A stretch of DNA of 64,000 nt, taken from a bacterium (GTDB taxonomy: Bacteria; Bacteroidota; Bacteroidia; Chitinophagales; Saprospiraceae). Of this stretch, positions 16,898 through 24,971 are shown piece by piece. The stretch spans positions 1 to 64,000 of the forward strand of contig JANSXW010000007.1 of assembly GCA_024742755.1 (NCBI GenBank), written 5' to 3'. The position numbers and the translations under genes are program-made. The notes under the pieces were generated by a model that had not been told where the DNA came from, made no database searches, and worked only from the letters and a program-made list of their open reading frames with translations. The stretch's first letter is position 1, and each line of letters opens with the position of its first letter.

Positions 16898-17872
16898 ATG
16901 TTCACCTGGATAGAATGGTTAGCAGATAAGCTCGTCTTCGGCATACTGGGCATTACGCCGGAGACTCACCTGGGGGAGGCCCTGCATTTTTTCATTTACG
17001 ACACCGTGAAAATATTGCTGCTGCTGTTCCTCATCACCTTCATCATGGGCATTGTGAATGCCTATTTCCCGGTAGAGCGGCTGCGCAGCTTCCTGCAACG
17101 CAACCGGTTGTTTGGGCTGGAATACTTGCTGGCTTCTATATTTGGAGCAGTTACACCGTTTTGCTCCTGCTCATCTGTCCCGCTCTTTATTGGCTTTGTC
17201 CGCGGAGGCATACCCATAGGCGTGACCTTTGCCTTTCTCATCACCTCGCCTCTGGTCAACGAGGTCGCCCTGGCCTTATTCCTGGGCATGTTTGGGCTCG
17301 AAACGACGCTGATTTACGCAGGCTCCGGCATATTGCTGGGTGCAATCGGCGGATGGGTACTCGGCAGGCTGCGCGTGGAGCGCTACCTAAGCGACTGGGT
17401 GCAAAAAATGGCTACACAGCCAGCGATTACCGGGGATTATACGGAAGGTGGACAAAACTTCCTTAGCCGTTTGCCCGCCATCCTTCAGGAGGCCCGGAGT
17501 ATTGTGCGGGGCGTTTTGCTCTATGTTATCATCGGTATCGGTATTGGAGCAGCCATGCACGGTTATGTGCCTGAAGGTTTCTTCGAACAATACCTCGGCG
17601 GGGGGCAATGGTGGACCGTCCCCCTGGCAGTTATCCTTGCCGTACCCATGTATGCAAATGCAGCCGGTATTGTGCCGGTCATTCAGGTCTTTGTCGCCAA
17701 GGGCATCCCCCTGGGTACAGCTATCGCCTTCATGATGGGCACGATCGGGCTTTCCCTACCGGAAGCTACATTGCTTAAAAAAGTGATGACCATGAAGCTG
17801 ATCCTGATCTTCTTCGGGGTCGTGGCCACCTTCATCATCTTATCCGGACTCTTATTCAATCTCATACTGTAA
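16898..17872 (+). CDS. Permease of the ArsP/DUF318 family
   Basis: A 324-residue membrane protein with about eight segments. The motif TPFCSCSSVPLFIGF (Cys89 and Cys91) followed by FLITSPLVNEVALAL is the signature of the UPF0718/DUF318 permeases, which include ArsP, an exporter of trivalent organic arsenicals. The two Cys could bind the substrate. A repeat of the fold occurs in the second half (VPMYANAAGIVPVIQ). The 143-bp gap before it holds a short hairpin but no clear promoter. Placement inside the cluster supports an arsenical export role. Confidence 0.8.
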   Translation: MFTWIEWLADKLVFGILGITPETHLGEALHFFIYDTVKILLLLFLITFIMGIVNAYFPVERLRSFLQRNRLFGLEYLLASIFGAVTPFCSCSSVPLFIGFVRGGIPIGVTFAFLITSPLVNEVALALFLGMFGLETTLIYAGSGILLGAIGGWVLGRLRVERYLSDWVQKMATQPAITGDYTEGGQNFLSRLPAILQEARSIVRGVLLYVIIGIGIGAAMHGYVPEGFFEQYLGGGQWWTVPLAVILAVPMYANAAGIVPVIQVFVAKGIPLGTAIAFMMGTIGLSLPEATLLKKVMTMKLILIFFGVVATFIILSGLLFNLIL

Positions 17873-17894
17873 ACCAACAAAAGTAAAATCCGAC

Positions 17895-18335
17895 ATGAAG
17901 TACTTATCGAATCTATTCGCGATCACATTGATCCTGAGCCTCTCTGCCTGCAGCGGCAACGCGCAAACCAATACGGAGGCGGCTACCGCTAAGGCGGCTA
18001 TCGTGGAAGTCATCGACTTTCATAACACCCACCGCTGTATGACTTGTCAGACCATTGAAGACAAAACCAAAGCAGCTTTGCAGAAAAAATTCGCTACCGC
18101 TATAGCAGAAGGTAAGCTGGTTTTCAGAACTGTAAACGTCGACCTGGAGGAAAACTATGACATCGCGGCTGAATTTGAAGCCGCCGGCACCGCGCTGTTT
18201 GTGCACACCCGCAAAAACGGGAAAAGCGAAAAAACAGACCTGACCAGCTTCGCTTTTATGAATGCCACAAGCAATAACGGCAAATTCGAGTCTGGCCTGA
18301 TCGAAGAAGTAGAAAAAGCCCTGCAACAACTGTAA
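17895..18335 (+). CDS. arsF: ArsF family lipoprotein
   Basis: A 146-residue lipoprotein (lipobox LSAC, Cys19). The mature part has FHNTHRCMTCQTIEDKTKAAL with a CxxC pair at Cys48 and Cys51, and a thioredoxin-like core. It matches the ArsF family known from the arsEFG system that gives resistance to aromatic arsenicals. A role in thiol/disulfide or nitro-group chemistry at the outer face of the inner membrane has been proposed for the family. It is 22 bp before arsG. Confidence 0.8.
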   Translation: MKYLSNLFAITLILSLSACSGNAQTNTEAATAKAAIVEVIDFHNTHRCMTCQTIEDKTKAALQKKFATAIAEGKLVFRTVNVDLEENYDIAAEFEAAGTALFVHTRKNGKSEKTDLTSFAFMNATSNNGKFESGLIEEVEKALQQL

Positions 18336-18356
18336 ACAAACCCAAACAACGACTTT

Positions 18357-19064
18357 ATGGAATGGCTCAATGAGCTGGCACAGCATAGCGAGGCCCCCCT
18401 TTGGGCGGCCTTCGCGCTGGGGCTGCTGACGGCGGTAAGCCCCTGCCCACTGGCCACAAACATCACGGCTACCGCCTATATTTCCAAAAACCTCGAAAGC
18501 AAACGAGCCGTACTCTGGAGCGGTGTGTTATATACCTTGGGGCGTGGCATCAGCTATACGGCTATCGGCCTGGCGCTGTTTTGGGGCGCAAGCAAGTTTC
18601 ACCTGGCCCGCTTCTTTCAGTCCAACGGAGAACTGTACCTTGCGCCTATCCTGATTATTGTCGGCTTGGTCATGCTCGGGGTCATCAAACTGGACTTCCT
18701 TGGCAAAACCAATTTTACCGAGCGGTTCACCGAGCGGTTTAAAGACAAGGGCGCGCTTGGCGCGTTGGTGCTCGGCATTCTGTTTGCGCTGGCATTCTGC
18801 CCTTACAGTGGGGCGTTATACTTTGGCATGCTTGTGCCTATGAGCATCAGTCAGGCTTCCGGGCTTTATCTGCCTGTTGTGTTTGCAATGGGCACCGGGT
18901 TGCCGGTCCTGCTGTTTGCCTACCTGCTGGCCTACAGTGCTTCGGCTATTGGCAAAACATTCAATATCATACGGAAGGTAGAGCTGGGCATGCGCTATGT
19001 GGCGGGCGTGGTTTTCGTTGGGATAGGGGTTTATTACCTAGCTATTTTTACAAATCTAATTTGA
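18357..19064 (+). CDS. arsG: ArsG family arsenical efflux permease (CcdA/DsbD-like)
   Basis: A 235-residue membrane protein with about six segments and two symmetrical Cys-Pro sites: AVSPCPLATNITATAYIS and LAFCPYSGALYFGML. These mark the DsbD/CcdA fold, which passes electrons across the membrane; ArsG is described as an efflux permease for aromatic arsenicals. It is the last gene of the cluster, and a convergent Uma2 gene follows after 13 bp. Confidence 0.82.
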   Translation: MEWLNELAQHSEAPLWAAFALGLLTAVSPCPLATNITATAYISKNLESKRAVLWSGVLYTLGRGISYTAIGLALFWGASKFHLARFFQSNGELYLAPILIIVGLVMLGVIKLDFLGKTNFTERFTERFKDKGALGALVLGILFALAFCPYSGALYFGMLVPMSISQASGLYLPVVFAMGTGLPVLLFAYLLAYSASAIGKTFNIIRKVELGMRYVAGVVFVGIGVYYLAIFTNLI

Positions 19065-19077
19065 TGCATAGTCCGCC

Positions 19078-19653
19078 CTACACCCCCACCCCCTGATACA
19101 CCTCCCCCAGCTTCAGCTCTAAATCCAGTGTGATGAAGGAAAAGGCATTATCCTGCCCTGCCACAGGCTCGCGGATGATCCACTCGCCCGCATCGTTCCG
19201 GAAAAAGCCCTCGATTTGGGATTGATCCTGTGCCACCAGCACGTACTCCCGCAGGCTGCCGATAGACCGGTAGGCTTCGAATTTGGAGCCACGGTCACGG
19301 ACTGCCGTTGATTCTGAGAGCACTTCGATTAATAGCAGAGGGTTCAGTAGAGTGTCGGGGGCATTTTCCAGGTAATGTTCTTCCCTTTTCGTAAGTACTA
19401 AATCAGGGTAAAAGTATTTATCGGAAAGAGGCGAGTGCACCCGCATATCTGCTTGATAAATATTCATTGTCCCTTCCGTCTCCCTTAAGAATAACCAAAT
19501 CAGCCCATGCAGATTAGATGTTATTTTATTATGCGCTCTGCTACTTCCACCCATAATAATTAGTTTTCCATTTTCGTATTCATGGCGCTCCTCCTGCGCT
19601 GCTTCCCACTCCAGATAGGCGGATGGGGATAGTATAGTTGTTGCCTCTGCCAT
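19078..19653 (-). CDS. Uma2 family protein
   Basis: A 191-residue full-length Uma2 protein. The N-terminus SPSAYLEWEAAQEERHEYENG is typical, and the nuclease-fold core shows YPDLVLTKRE, LLIEVLSESTAVRDRGSKFEAYRS with Asp, Glu and Lys in the expected places. The C-terminus ends in LDLELKLGEVYQG. Function of the family is unknown. It is one of three intact copies here and shares little sequence with the others beyond the core. Confidence 0.85.
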   Translation of the reverse strand: MAEATTILSPSAYLEWEAAQEERHEYENGKLIIMGGSSRAHNKITSNLHGLIWLFLRETEGTMNIYQADMRVHSPLSDKYFYPDLVLTKREEHYLENAPDTLLNPLLLIEVLSESTAVRDRGSKFEAYRSIGSLREYVLVAQDQSQIEGFFRNDAGEWIIREPVAGQDNAFSFITLDLELKLGEVYQGVGV

Positions 19654-19728
19654 TGGTTGTTTTTTCTTTGAATGTTAAAATACGGTTTTCATGGAAAAAG
19701 GGCAGAATCTTGCCAAAAAGCCTGTAGC

Positions 19729-20295
19729 CTATACGCCCAGCACCGCCGAAACCTCCACCGCCTTCATAAATTCAGTAGCTATTTTATCACCTGGCAGGAA
19801 GATATGGATATCGGTATACCCCTTGGGGCCCGGGCTGCGGTAACGCTCTATCTGCTTATCCTGCAGGTTGACGATCCAAACCTCCGGGATACCGTGGCTG
19901 GCGTAGAGGGGGAGCTTGATGTCCCGGTCTTTTTCGAGGCTGCTGTCAGCGACTTCAATTAGTAAATGAATGTCCTCTGCAACAGGATGTGCATTAACGT
20001 AAAAGTCTGACCGATAGCTCAGCAAGCTTAAATCCGGTTCAGGCTCAGAATAGTCATCGAGTTGGATAGGGTCTTGTACACCAAGAATGACAGATGATGG
20101 CAGCAGTTCACTAAAAAGCCTGATCAGGCGCTTAACCGTACCCGCATGATTACTTTTTATTGGGCTCATATCCACAATTTGTCCATAAAGCAATTCCACG
20201 CGCTGCTCCCCGAAAACGCCGGCTTCCCCCATGCGGTGGTAAGCCTCTGCTGAGAAACGGTGGGTATTGGTTATTTCTATGATCCGGGTAGTCAT
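19729..20295 (-). CDS. Uma2 family protein
   Basis: A 188-residue Uma2 protein starting MTTRIIEITNTHRFSAEAYHRM at 20295; a frame runs further up but reads into the upstream gene. The core is EPDLSLLSYR, LLIEVADSSLEKDRDIKLPLYASHGI and EVWIVNLQDKQIERY, with the PD, E and K residues of the PD-(D/E)XK fold. It lies 52 bp after the EAD11-TPR gene in the same direction and may be co-transcribed with it. Confidence 0.87.
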   Translation of the reverse strand: MTTRIIEITNTHRFSAEAYHRMGEAGVFGEQRVELLYGQIVDMSPIKSNHAGTVKRLIRLFSELLPSSVILGVQDPIQLDDYSEPEPDLSLLSYRSDFYVNAHPVAEDIHLLIEVADSSLEKDRDIKLPLYASHGIPEVWIVNLQDKQIERYRSPGPKGYTDIHIFLPGDKIATEFMKAVEVSAVLGV

Positions 20296-20347
20296 GGATA
20301 ATTCTTTCTTGCAAAATACAGAAATCAGGCCTGGAATGCAAGGCACC

Positions 20348-21220
20348 TTACAACGCCCGCAAATTATCAATCATCTGCCGGGCATTCTTCGCATTACGGT
20401 AGCCCTTCATCACCGCTTGCCGCAGTAGCGCATCCGCTTCATCGAAGAACCCCAGGGAAGCTTTAGCTATCGCCATATTGGCATAAGCGATGGCCTGACC
20501 TGGATCAAGTGCTATAGCCTTTTCGAGATAGTGAACGGCTTTTTCAAACTGCATGGTGTGGGTCAGATGAAGCGCCCCGAGGCTGGTGTAGGTTTCTGCA
20601 TAGCCAGGATCCAGGCTGATGGCTTTTTCGTAGCAGGAAGCAGCCTTATCGTATTGACCGGTCAGCCGGTAGCAGATGCCCAGGTTCGTCCAGTAAGAAG
20701 CGGTATCCGGACGGATTTCCAGCGCCTGCTGATGCGCATCAATGGCTTCCTGATAGTAGCCGAGCTGATTGTAGGTATTGCCCAGGACAGCGTAGGCTTG
20801 CGCCAAATCCCCTTTTTGAATCCCCGGGTGGGCTATCGCTCGCTGAAGCGTGGCTATCGCCTGTTGGTAGTCCCCATCCTGATGCTGTTGGCGGCCTTTT
20901 TCGAGCAACTGCTCCGGCCCATCCGGTGACGGAGCGGGTTCCGGTACCGGCACCTCCGCTGCTTTCCTTAGCTGAGTAATAGTCTGAATGAGAATCTGCC
21001 GCAGCTGGTTTTTCTCGATCCCGTAGCGCTCCGCCGTGATGATGCCCAGTTTCCACTCCCGCTCCACGGCATTCAGGCGGGCGGCATATTGCAGCAGTTC
21101 CTCCTCTGTCACCTGCCCCCTGAGTTCCGGCAGGTGCGCCCGAAGCCGGTCGATCACTTCTTTTAGCTGATCATTCAGCAACATCTCCCTGAGTTCTGCC
21201 GACAGGCCCTTTTGATCCAT
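20348..21220 (-). CDS. EAD11-TPR protein
   Basis: A 290-residue soluble protein. Residues about 5-90 match effector-associated domain 11: ELREMLLNDQLKEVIDRL and RLNAVEREWKLGIITAERY then GIEKNQLRQ. Residues about 108-285 are five or so TPR units (for example AIDAHQQALEIRPDTASYW and YLEKAIALDPGQAIAYANM). EADs are adaptor domains that link sensors to effectors in bacterial conflict or defence systems by self-association. No protease, NTPase or toxin effector with a matching EAD is visible within the window, so its partner is probably encoded elsewhere. It may share a transcript with the Uma2 gene downstream. Confidence 0.82.
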   Translation of the reverse strand: MDQKGLSAELREMLLNDQLKEVIDRLRAHLPELRGQVTEEELLQYAARLNAVEREWKLGIITAERYGIEKNQLRQILIQTITQLRKAAEVPVPEPAPSPDGPEQLLEKGRQQHQDGDYQQAIATLQRAIAHPGIQKGDLAQAYAVLGNTYNQLGYYQEAIDAHQQALEIRPDTASYWTNLGICYRLTGQYDKAASCYEKAISLDPGYAETYTSLGALHLTHTMQFEKAVHYLEKAIALDPGQAIAYANMAIAKASLGFFDEADALLRQAVMKGYRNAKNARQMIDNLRAL

Positions 21221-21435
21221 AGCGCAGTAATGGTCGTTGATTCAGTAGCAATTTAGGCATAAAAAACCAATTGACACGTTCCCAAAAATCATATGGCCTC
21301 ACCTTCACCAATCAGTGACTTAGCTCACTGCATTCCCATTAAAAAAATGGCAATTTACAGTCATAAACAGCAGCAAAGTGAATCCACCAATTACCTTGCT
21401 CAGAATCAATTATTATCACAAAAAACATAATCAAA

Positions 21436-21912
21436 ATGACCAATACCTTAAGCCGTATCGGCCTTGATCAGGATCAATCACAAATACTGGCTACCAAACT
21501 CAACACCCTTCTAGCCAACTATCAGCTTTTTTACATGAATGCCCGGGGCTTTCACTGGAACATCAAAGGCAATAAATTCTTCGAGCTCCACCTGAAGTTT
21601 GAAGAGCTGTATAACGACTCCCTCATCAAAATCGATGAGATCGCGGAACGTATCCTTACGCTGGGGTTCACCCCACTGCACACCTATGATGACTACACGG
21701 AAATTTCGACCATCCGGCAGGCCAAAAACATTTCTGACGGCGTGGAAGCAGTAAAAGAGATTCTCAAAGGCTACGAAGTCCTCCTGCCACTGGAACGGGA
21801 GCTGCTCGAGCTGGCCGGCGAATCCGGAGACGAAGGCACCAATGCCCTCATGAGCGACTATATCCGTGAACAGGAAAAACTGGTTTGGATGTACTCGGCT
21901 TATCTGGGGTAA
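21436..21912 (+). CDS. dps: Dps family ferritin-like DNA-protection protein
   Basis: The 158-residue protein has the Dps ferroxidase pattern: ARGFHWNIKG (His40), ELHLKFEELYNDSL (His52), then IDEIAERILTLG with Asp67 and Glu71. Dps dodecamers oxidise and store iron and shield DNA in starved or oxidatively stressed cells. It is monocistronic, preceded by an AT-rich leader of about 215 bp and followed by a strong terminator. Confidence 0.93.
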   Translation: MTNTLSRIGLDQDQSQILATKLNTLLANYQLFYMNARGFHWNIKGNKFFELHLKFEELYNDSLIKIDEIAERILTLGFTPLHTYDDYTEISTIRQAKNISDGVEAVKEILKGYEVLLPLERELLELAGESGDEGTNALMSDYIREQEKLVWMYSAYLG

Positions 21913-21941
21913 CAGGCCCAACAGGTTTTGAAATCAATGGC

Positions 21942-21978
21942 ACCGTAATCTTCCTCAGGAAGGTTACGGTATTTTTAT
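21942..21978 (+). terminator. Rho-independent terminator after dps
   Basis: A 13-bp stem (21942-21954 with 21958-21970, one G-T pair), a 3-nt loop and the tail atttttat. It lies 30 bp beyond the dps stop codon and before the convergent gene, which it may also serve. Confidence 0.88.
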
Positions 21979-22024
21979 TTGAAAGCAGAACATACTGATT
22001 AGGGCAGAATGACTTCATGACAGG

Positions 22025-23200
22025 TTACTCACAGGAACAAGTAAGGTTATCCGAATAGCTCTGTTGCTCCAAACGAAAGCCCTTACGGTAAGGATAGCCT
22101 CCACCAAACCCTAAATTCTCCGATTTAATGGTGTACTGGCAATCGAAGCTAATGGTACTCTCCCCTTCCTGCAGGTCATTAGGGTCGCAGTAGGGGTTGG
22201 GGCTGGAGTTGCAATCGGTCTTGTTCAGGTCGCCCAAAACATCCCGGAGCACATTCTTGAGATCAATCTCGTAGGTACGCACCAGTTCCTGGTCGATATC
22301 GGTGGCAAAGCGGCCACAGGGTTCTCCCTTGCGTGTGATAGAGTCCGGATAAATCTCAAATTTGTCGATAAAAAAGGAATGAATCGTCGCTACCTTTTTG
22401 AACTGTGGGTTATGCTCAAAAGACAAGCTATCGAAGGCGGGCGTAAAAATTTTCTCCGATTTATCGAAGTAAGTGGGCGAAAGCGGCGTTTGTTCCGTAT
22501 CCACCCAAATTTCATTGATCAGGTATTCGTAGGCGACCAGCACATTTCCCTTCCCAGCATTAGCTGTATCGCTCTTGGAGCATTTCATGCGCACATCCGC
22601 ACTCTTGCCCAAATAGTAAACCCCGGGGCGTTTATTTCCAGGCAATGGCAATTTATAAGGCGCGCTCAGCGACCATCGCCCCTCATAAGCACTACAGGGG
22701 CAGTACTCCTGCACTTCAGACTCTTTCAGGAAGGGGGAGTCATAAGCGGCATTAAACTCCCGGTCGAAATAGGGCGCCAAAGGGTGTGACCAGGTTGCCC
22801 CGGGCTTTGCGCTATCCGTAAGGCTGCCATTCAACCAAAGGTAAGCCACCAACCCGCCAAGCAATAGCACCAGGAGCGCAAAAGCCATCACCAACCACCG
22901 AAACACCTTCTGCCGCCTTTGCAGTAGCGCCATAGCCTTTTTCCAATGGCTCAGGGCCTCGTCCCGTTGGTGAGCCACTTGCTGCTCCAGCATCAAGCGC
23001 TCAATATTCCGGATACTCCGGGTGTACATCCCCTCGGTAGCCGTACCATAAATCAACTTGCTAAACTGACTGGCGCTAATGCACAAATCCTTCGCAATAC
23101 GGCCAAAAGTCGCACTGCCAAAACGGGAGGTTGCCTTCTCCCAAGGCCCGTATTGTGCCTCCAGCTTCTGAATAAACCTTTCGTGCAAACTCTCTGACAT
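22025..23200 (-). CDS. Membrane protein with possible N-terminal HTH and a large extracytoplasmic domain
   Basis: A 391-residue protein that I do not recognise as a named family. Residues 20-60 (FGSATFGRIAKDLCISASQ then FSKLIYG) look like a helix-turn-helix. A helical stretch 65-95 leads to a single membrane segment at about 98-122. The remaining 270 residues are outside the membrane and contain many Cys (YCPCSAY, CNSSPNPYCDP, LTCSCE), suggesting disulfides. This is the plan of a ToxR-like one-component receptor that senses outside and binds DNA inside. Three 10-bp direct repeats just upstream of its start could be its own binding site. Both the HTH and the regulatory role are inference. Confidence 0.5.
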   Translation of the reverse strand: MSESLHERFIQKLEAQYGPWEKATSRFGSATFGRIAKDLCISASQFSKLIYGTATEGMYTRSIRNIERLMLEQQVAHQRDEALSHWKKAMALLQRRQKVFRWLVMAFALLVLLLGGLVAYLWLNGSLTDSAKPGATWSHPLAPYFDREFNAAYDSPFLKESEVQEYCPCSAYEGRWSLSAPYKLPLPGNKRPGVYYLGKSADVRMKCSKSDTANAGKGNVLVAYEYLINEIWVDTEQTPLSPTYFDKSEKIFTPAFDSLSFEHNPQFKKVATIHSFFIDKFEIYPDSITRKGEPCGRFATDIDQELVRTYEIDLKNVLRDVLGDLNKTDCNSSPNPYCDPNDLQEGESTISFDCQYTIKSENLGFGGGYPYRKGFRLEQQSYSDNLTCSCE

Positions 23201-23212
23201 ACAGCGTCTTCG

Positions 23213-23242
23213 TGGTGTAAAATGGTGTAAAACGGTATAAAA
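23213..23242. promoter_or_regulatory. Three 10-bp direct repeats at the promoter of the HTH-membrane protein
   Basis: tggtgtaaaa, tggtgtaaaa and cggtataaaa lie head to tail at 23213, 23223 and 23233, spaced by one helical turn. They begin 13 bp before the start codon on the other strand. Such phased repeats usually bind several copies of a regulator on one DNA face. Confidence 0.65.
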
Positions 23243-23468
23243 TTTTGCAAAAATTCCATTTTACGACATAAAATATTTCGCATCTCCAGCTCACTAACCT
23301 ACCTTAGCGAAAGCCATTGCCGGTAGCTTACCACAAAAACGGGGTGGAATTAAACATGCCCCGTTCTTCAGCACACCGTGCAATCTGCCAAAATAAAACT
23401 AAAAGTATGAATAAATTCGTATCTCCTAAATACGGAGGGCCAGACTTTACTGCAAACACAGCTTCCGT

Positions 23469-24935
23469 ATGAAAAAAGAGCACTTCGGTTTAATACTCGG
23501 CCCGCTACTCTTCGCAGTTACTTTGTTGTTTGTTCATCCGGACGGGCTGAGCAGGCAAGCGAATGCAGTGCTGGCTTCAACCCTCTGGATTGCCACCTGG
23601 TGGATACTGGAGGTGATCCCGATAGCCGTAACCGCCCTACTCCCAATCATCCTGTTCCCCCTTACTGGTGCCCTGGACCTGAAAAGCACCACCGCCTCCT
23701 TTGGGCACCGGTACATTTTTCTATACATCGGTGGCTTCATACTCGCGATTGCCATCGAACGCTGGAATCTGCACCGCCGGATTGCACTGCATATCATTCA
23801 ATTTATTGGCACGAACATCCGGAACATCATTCTGGGGTTTATGGTGGCTACGGCTTTTCTCTCTATGTGGATTTCCAATACTGCTACAACGGTGATGATG
23901 CTGCCCATCGGGCTGGCCGTTATCACTCAGCTCAAGGACAATCCGGTAACTAAAGAGGATGAAAACCTGACATTCGGGAAGATACTGATGCTCGCTATTG
24001 CCTACAGCGCCTCTATCGGGGGCATAGCTACGCTGATTGGCACACCGCCCAATCTGGTGTTGGCAGGTATTGTGCAGGAACTATACGGTATTGAAATCAC
24101 TTTCTCCAAATGGATCCTCATTGGCCTGCCGGTTTCTCTGACAATGCTCTTCATCTGTTGGTATTACCTGACTCATTTTGCCGCTACCTTCACGCAGCAG
24201 TCTTTTCCGGGCGGAAAGCAGGAGATCAAACGCCAAATTAAAAACCTTGGCCCCATTTCCTACGAAGAAAAACTAGTCTTAGCTGTATTTGTCCTTACCG
24301 CACTGGCGTGGATTACCCGTTCATTTCTGCTCAACACCTTTGCACCCGCGCTGGATGACCCCATTATTGCAATGATGGCAGCAGTTGCCCTTTTCCTGCT
24401 CCCGGCAGCCAGGGAAAACCGGCGCCCGCTCCTCCAATGGGAAGAGGCGGTGAAGCTCCCCTGGGGCGTTTTGCTGCTCTTTGGCGGAGGCCTCGCCCTC
24501 GCAGAGGGCTTCAAAGATTCGGGGCTGGCCGCCTGGATTGGCAGTCAGCTGTCCCTGCTGGAGGGATTGTCTCTCCTATTTTTGCTATTGGTATTGGTGG
24601 CAGCAGTGAATTTCCTGACCGAAATCACTTCCAACCTCGCCACTACGGCTATGCTGCTCCCCATCCTGGCGCCCCTGGCCATGGTCATTGGCGTACACCC
24701 TTACCCGCTTATGGTCGGAGCTACGCTGGCGGCCTCCTGTGCCTTTATGCTACCGGTTGCGACCCCTCCCAACGCCATTGTGTTCGGGTCCGGTTACTTA
24801 AAAATACCAGAGATGGTCAAAACCGGTATTTGGTTGAATCTAATCTCCATTATCATACTCAGCCTGATTGTTTACTTCTTCTTACCCAGCCTGTGGGGCT
24901 TTGACCCGCATGTTTTTCCTGACCACCTGAAGTAG
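23469..24935 (+). CDS. SLC13/DASS family anion:sodium symporter
   Basis: A 488-residue membrane protein with about 11-12 segments. The two DASS signature sites SNTATTVMMLPIG and TEITSNLATTAMLLPI contain the SNT motifs that bind sodium and the anion. The family imports dicarboxylates, citrate or sulfate. It is 36 bp upstream of susC in the same direction, so it may move the product or counter-ion of the nutrient taken up by that locus. The exact substrate cannot be told from sequence. Confidence 0.9.
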   Translation: MKKEHFGLILGPLLFAVTLLFVHPDGLSRQANAVLASTLWIATWWILEVIPIAVTALLPIILFPLTGALDLKSTTASFGHRYIFLYIGGFILAIAIERWNLHRRIALHIIQFIGTNIRNIILGFMVATAFLSMWISNTATTVMMLPIGLAVITQLKDNPVTKEDENLTFGKILMLAIAYSASIGGIATLIGTPPNLVLAGIVQELYGIEITFSKWILIGLPVSLTMLFICWYYLTHFAATFTQQSFPGGKQEIKRQIKNLGPISYEEKLVLAVFVLTALAWITRSFLLNTFAPALDDPIIAMMAAVALFLLPAARENRRPLLQWEEAVKLPWGVLLLFGGGLALAEGFKDSGLAAWIGSQLSLLEGLSLLFLLLVLVAAVNFLTEITSNLATTAMLLPILAPLAMVIGVHPYPLMVGATLAASCAFMLPVATPPNAIVFGSGYLKIPEMVKTGIWLNLISIIILSLIVYFFLPSLWGFDPHVFPDHLK

Positions 24936-24971
24936 GCTCCGGGCCCTATCCAATTATTTAAACCTAGTGTT

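Noticed and set aside
23213..23242. Replication origin iterons
   Set aside because: Only three short repeats, no Rep or DnaA gene nearby; position at a start codon fits an operator.
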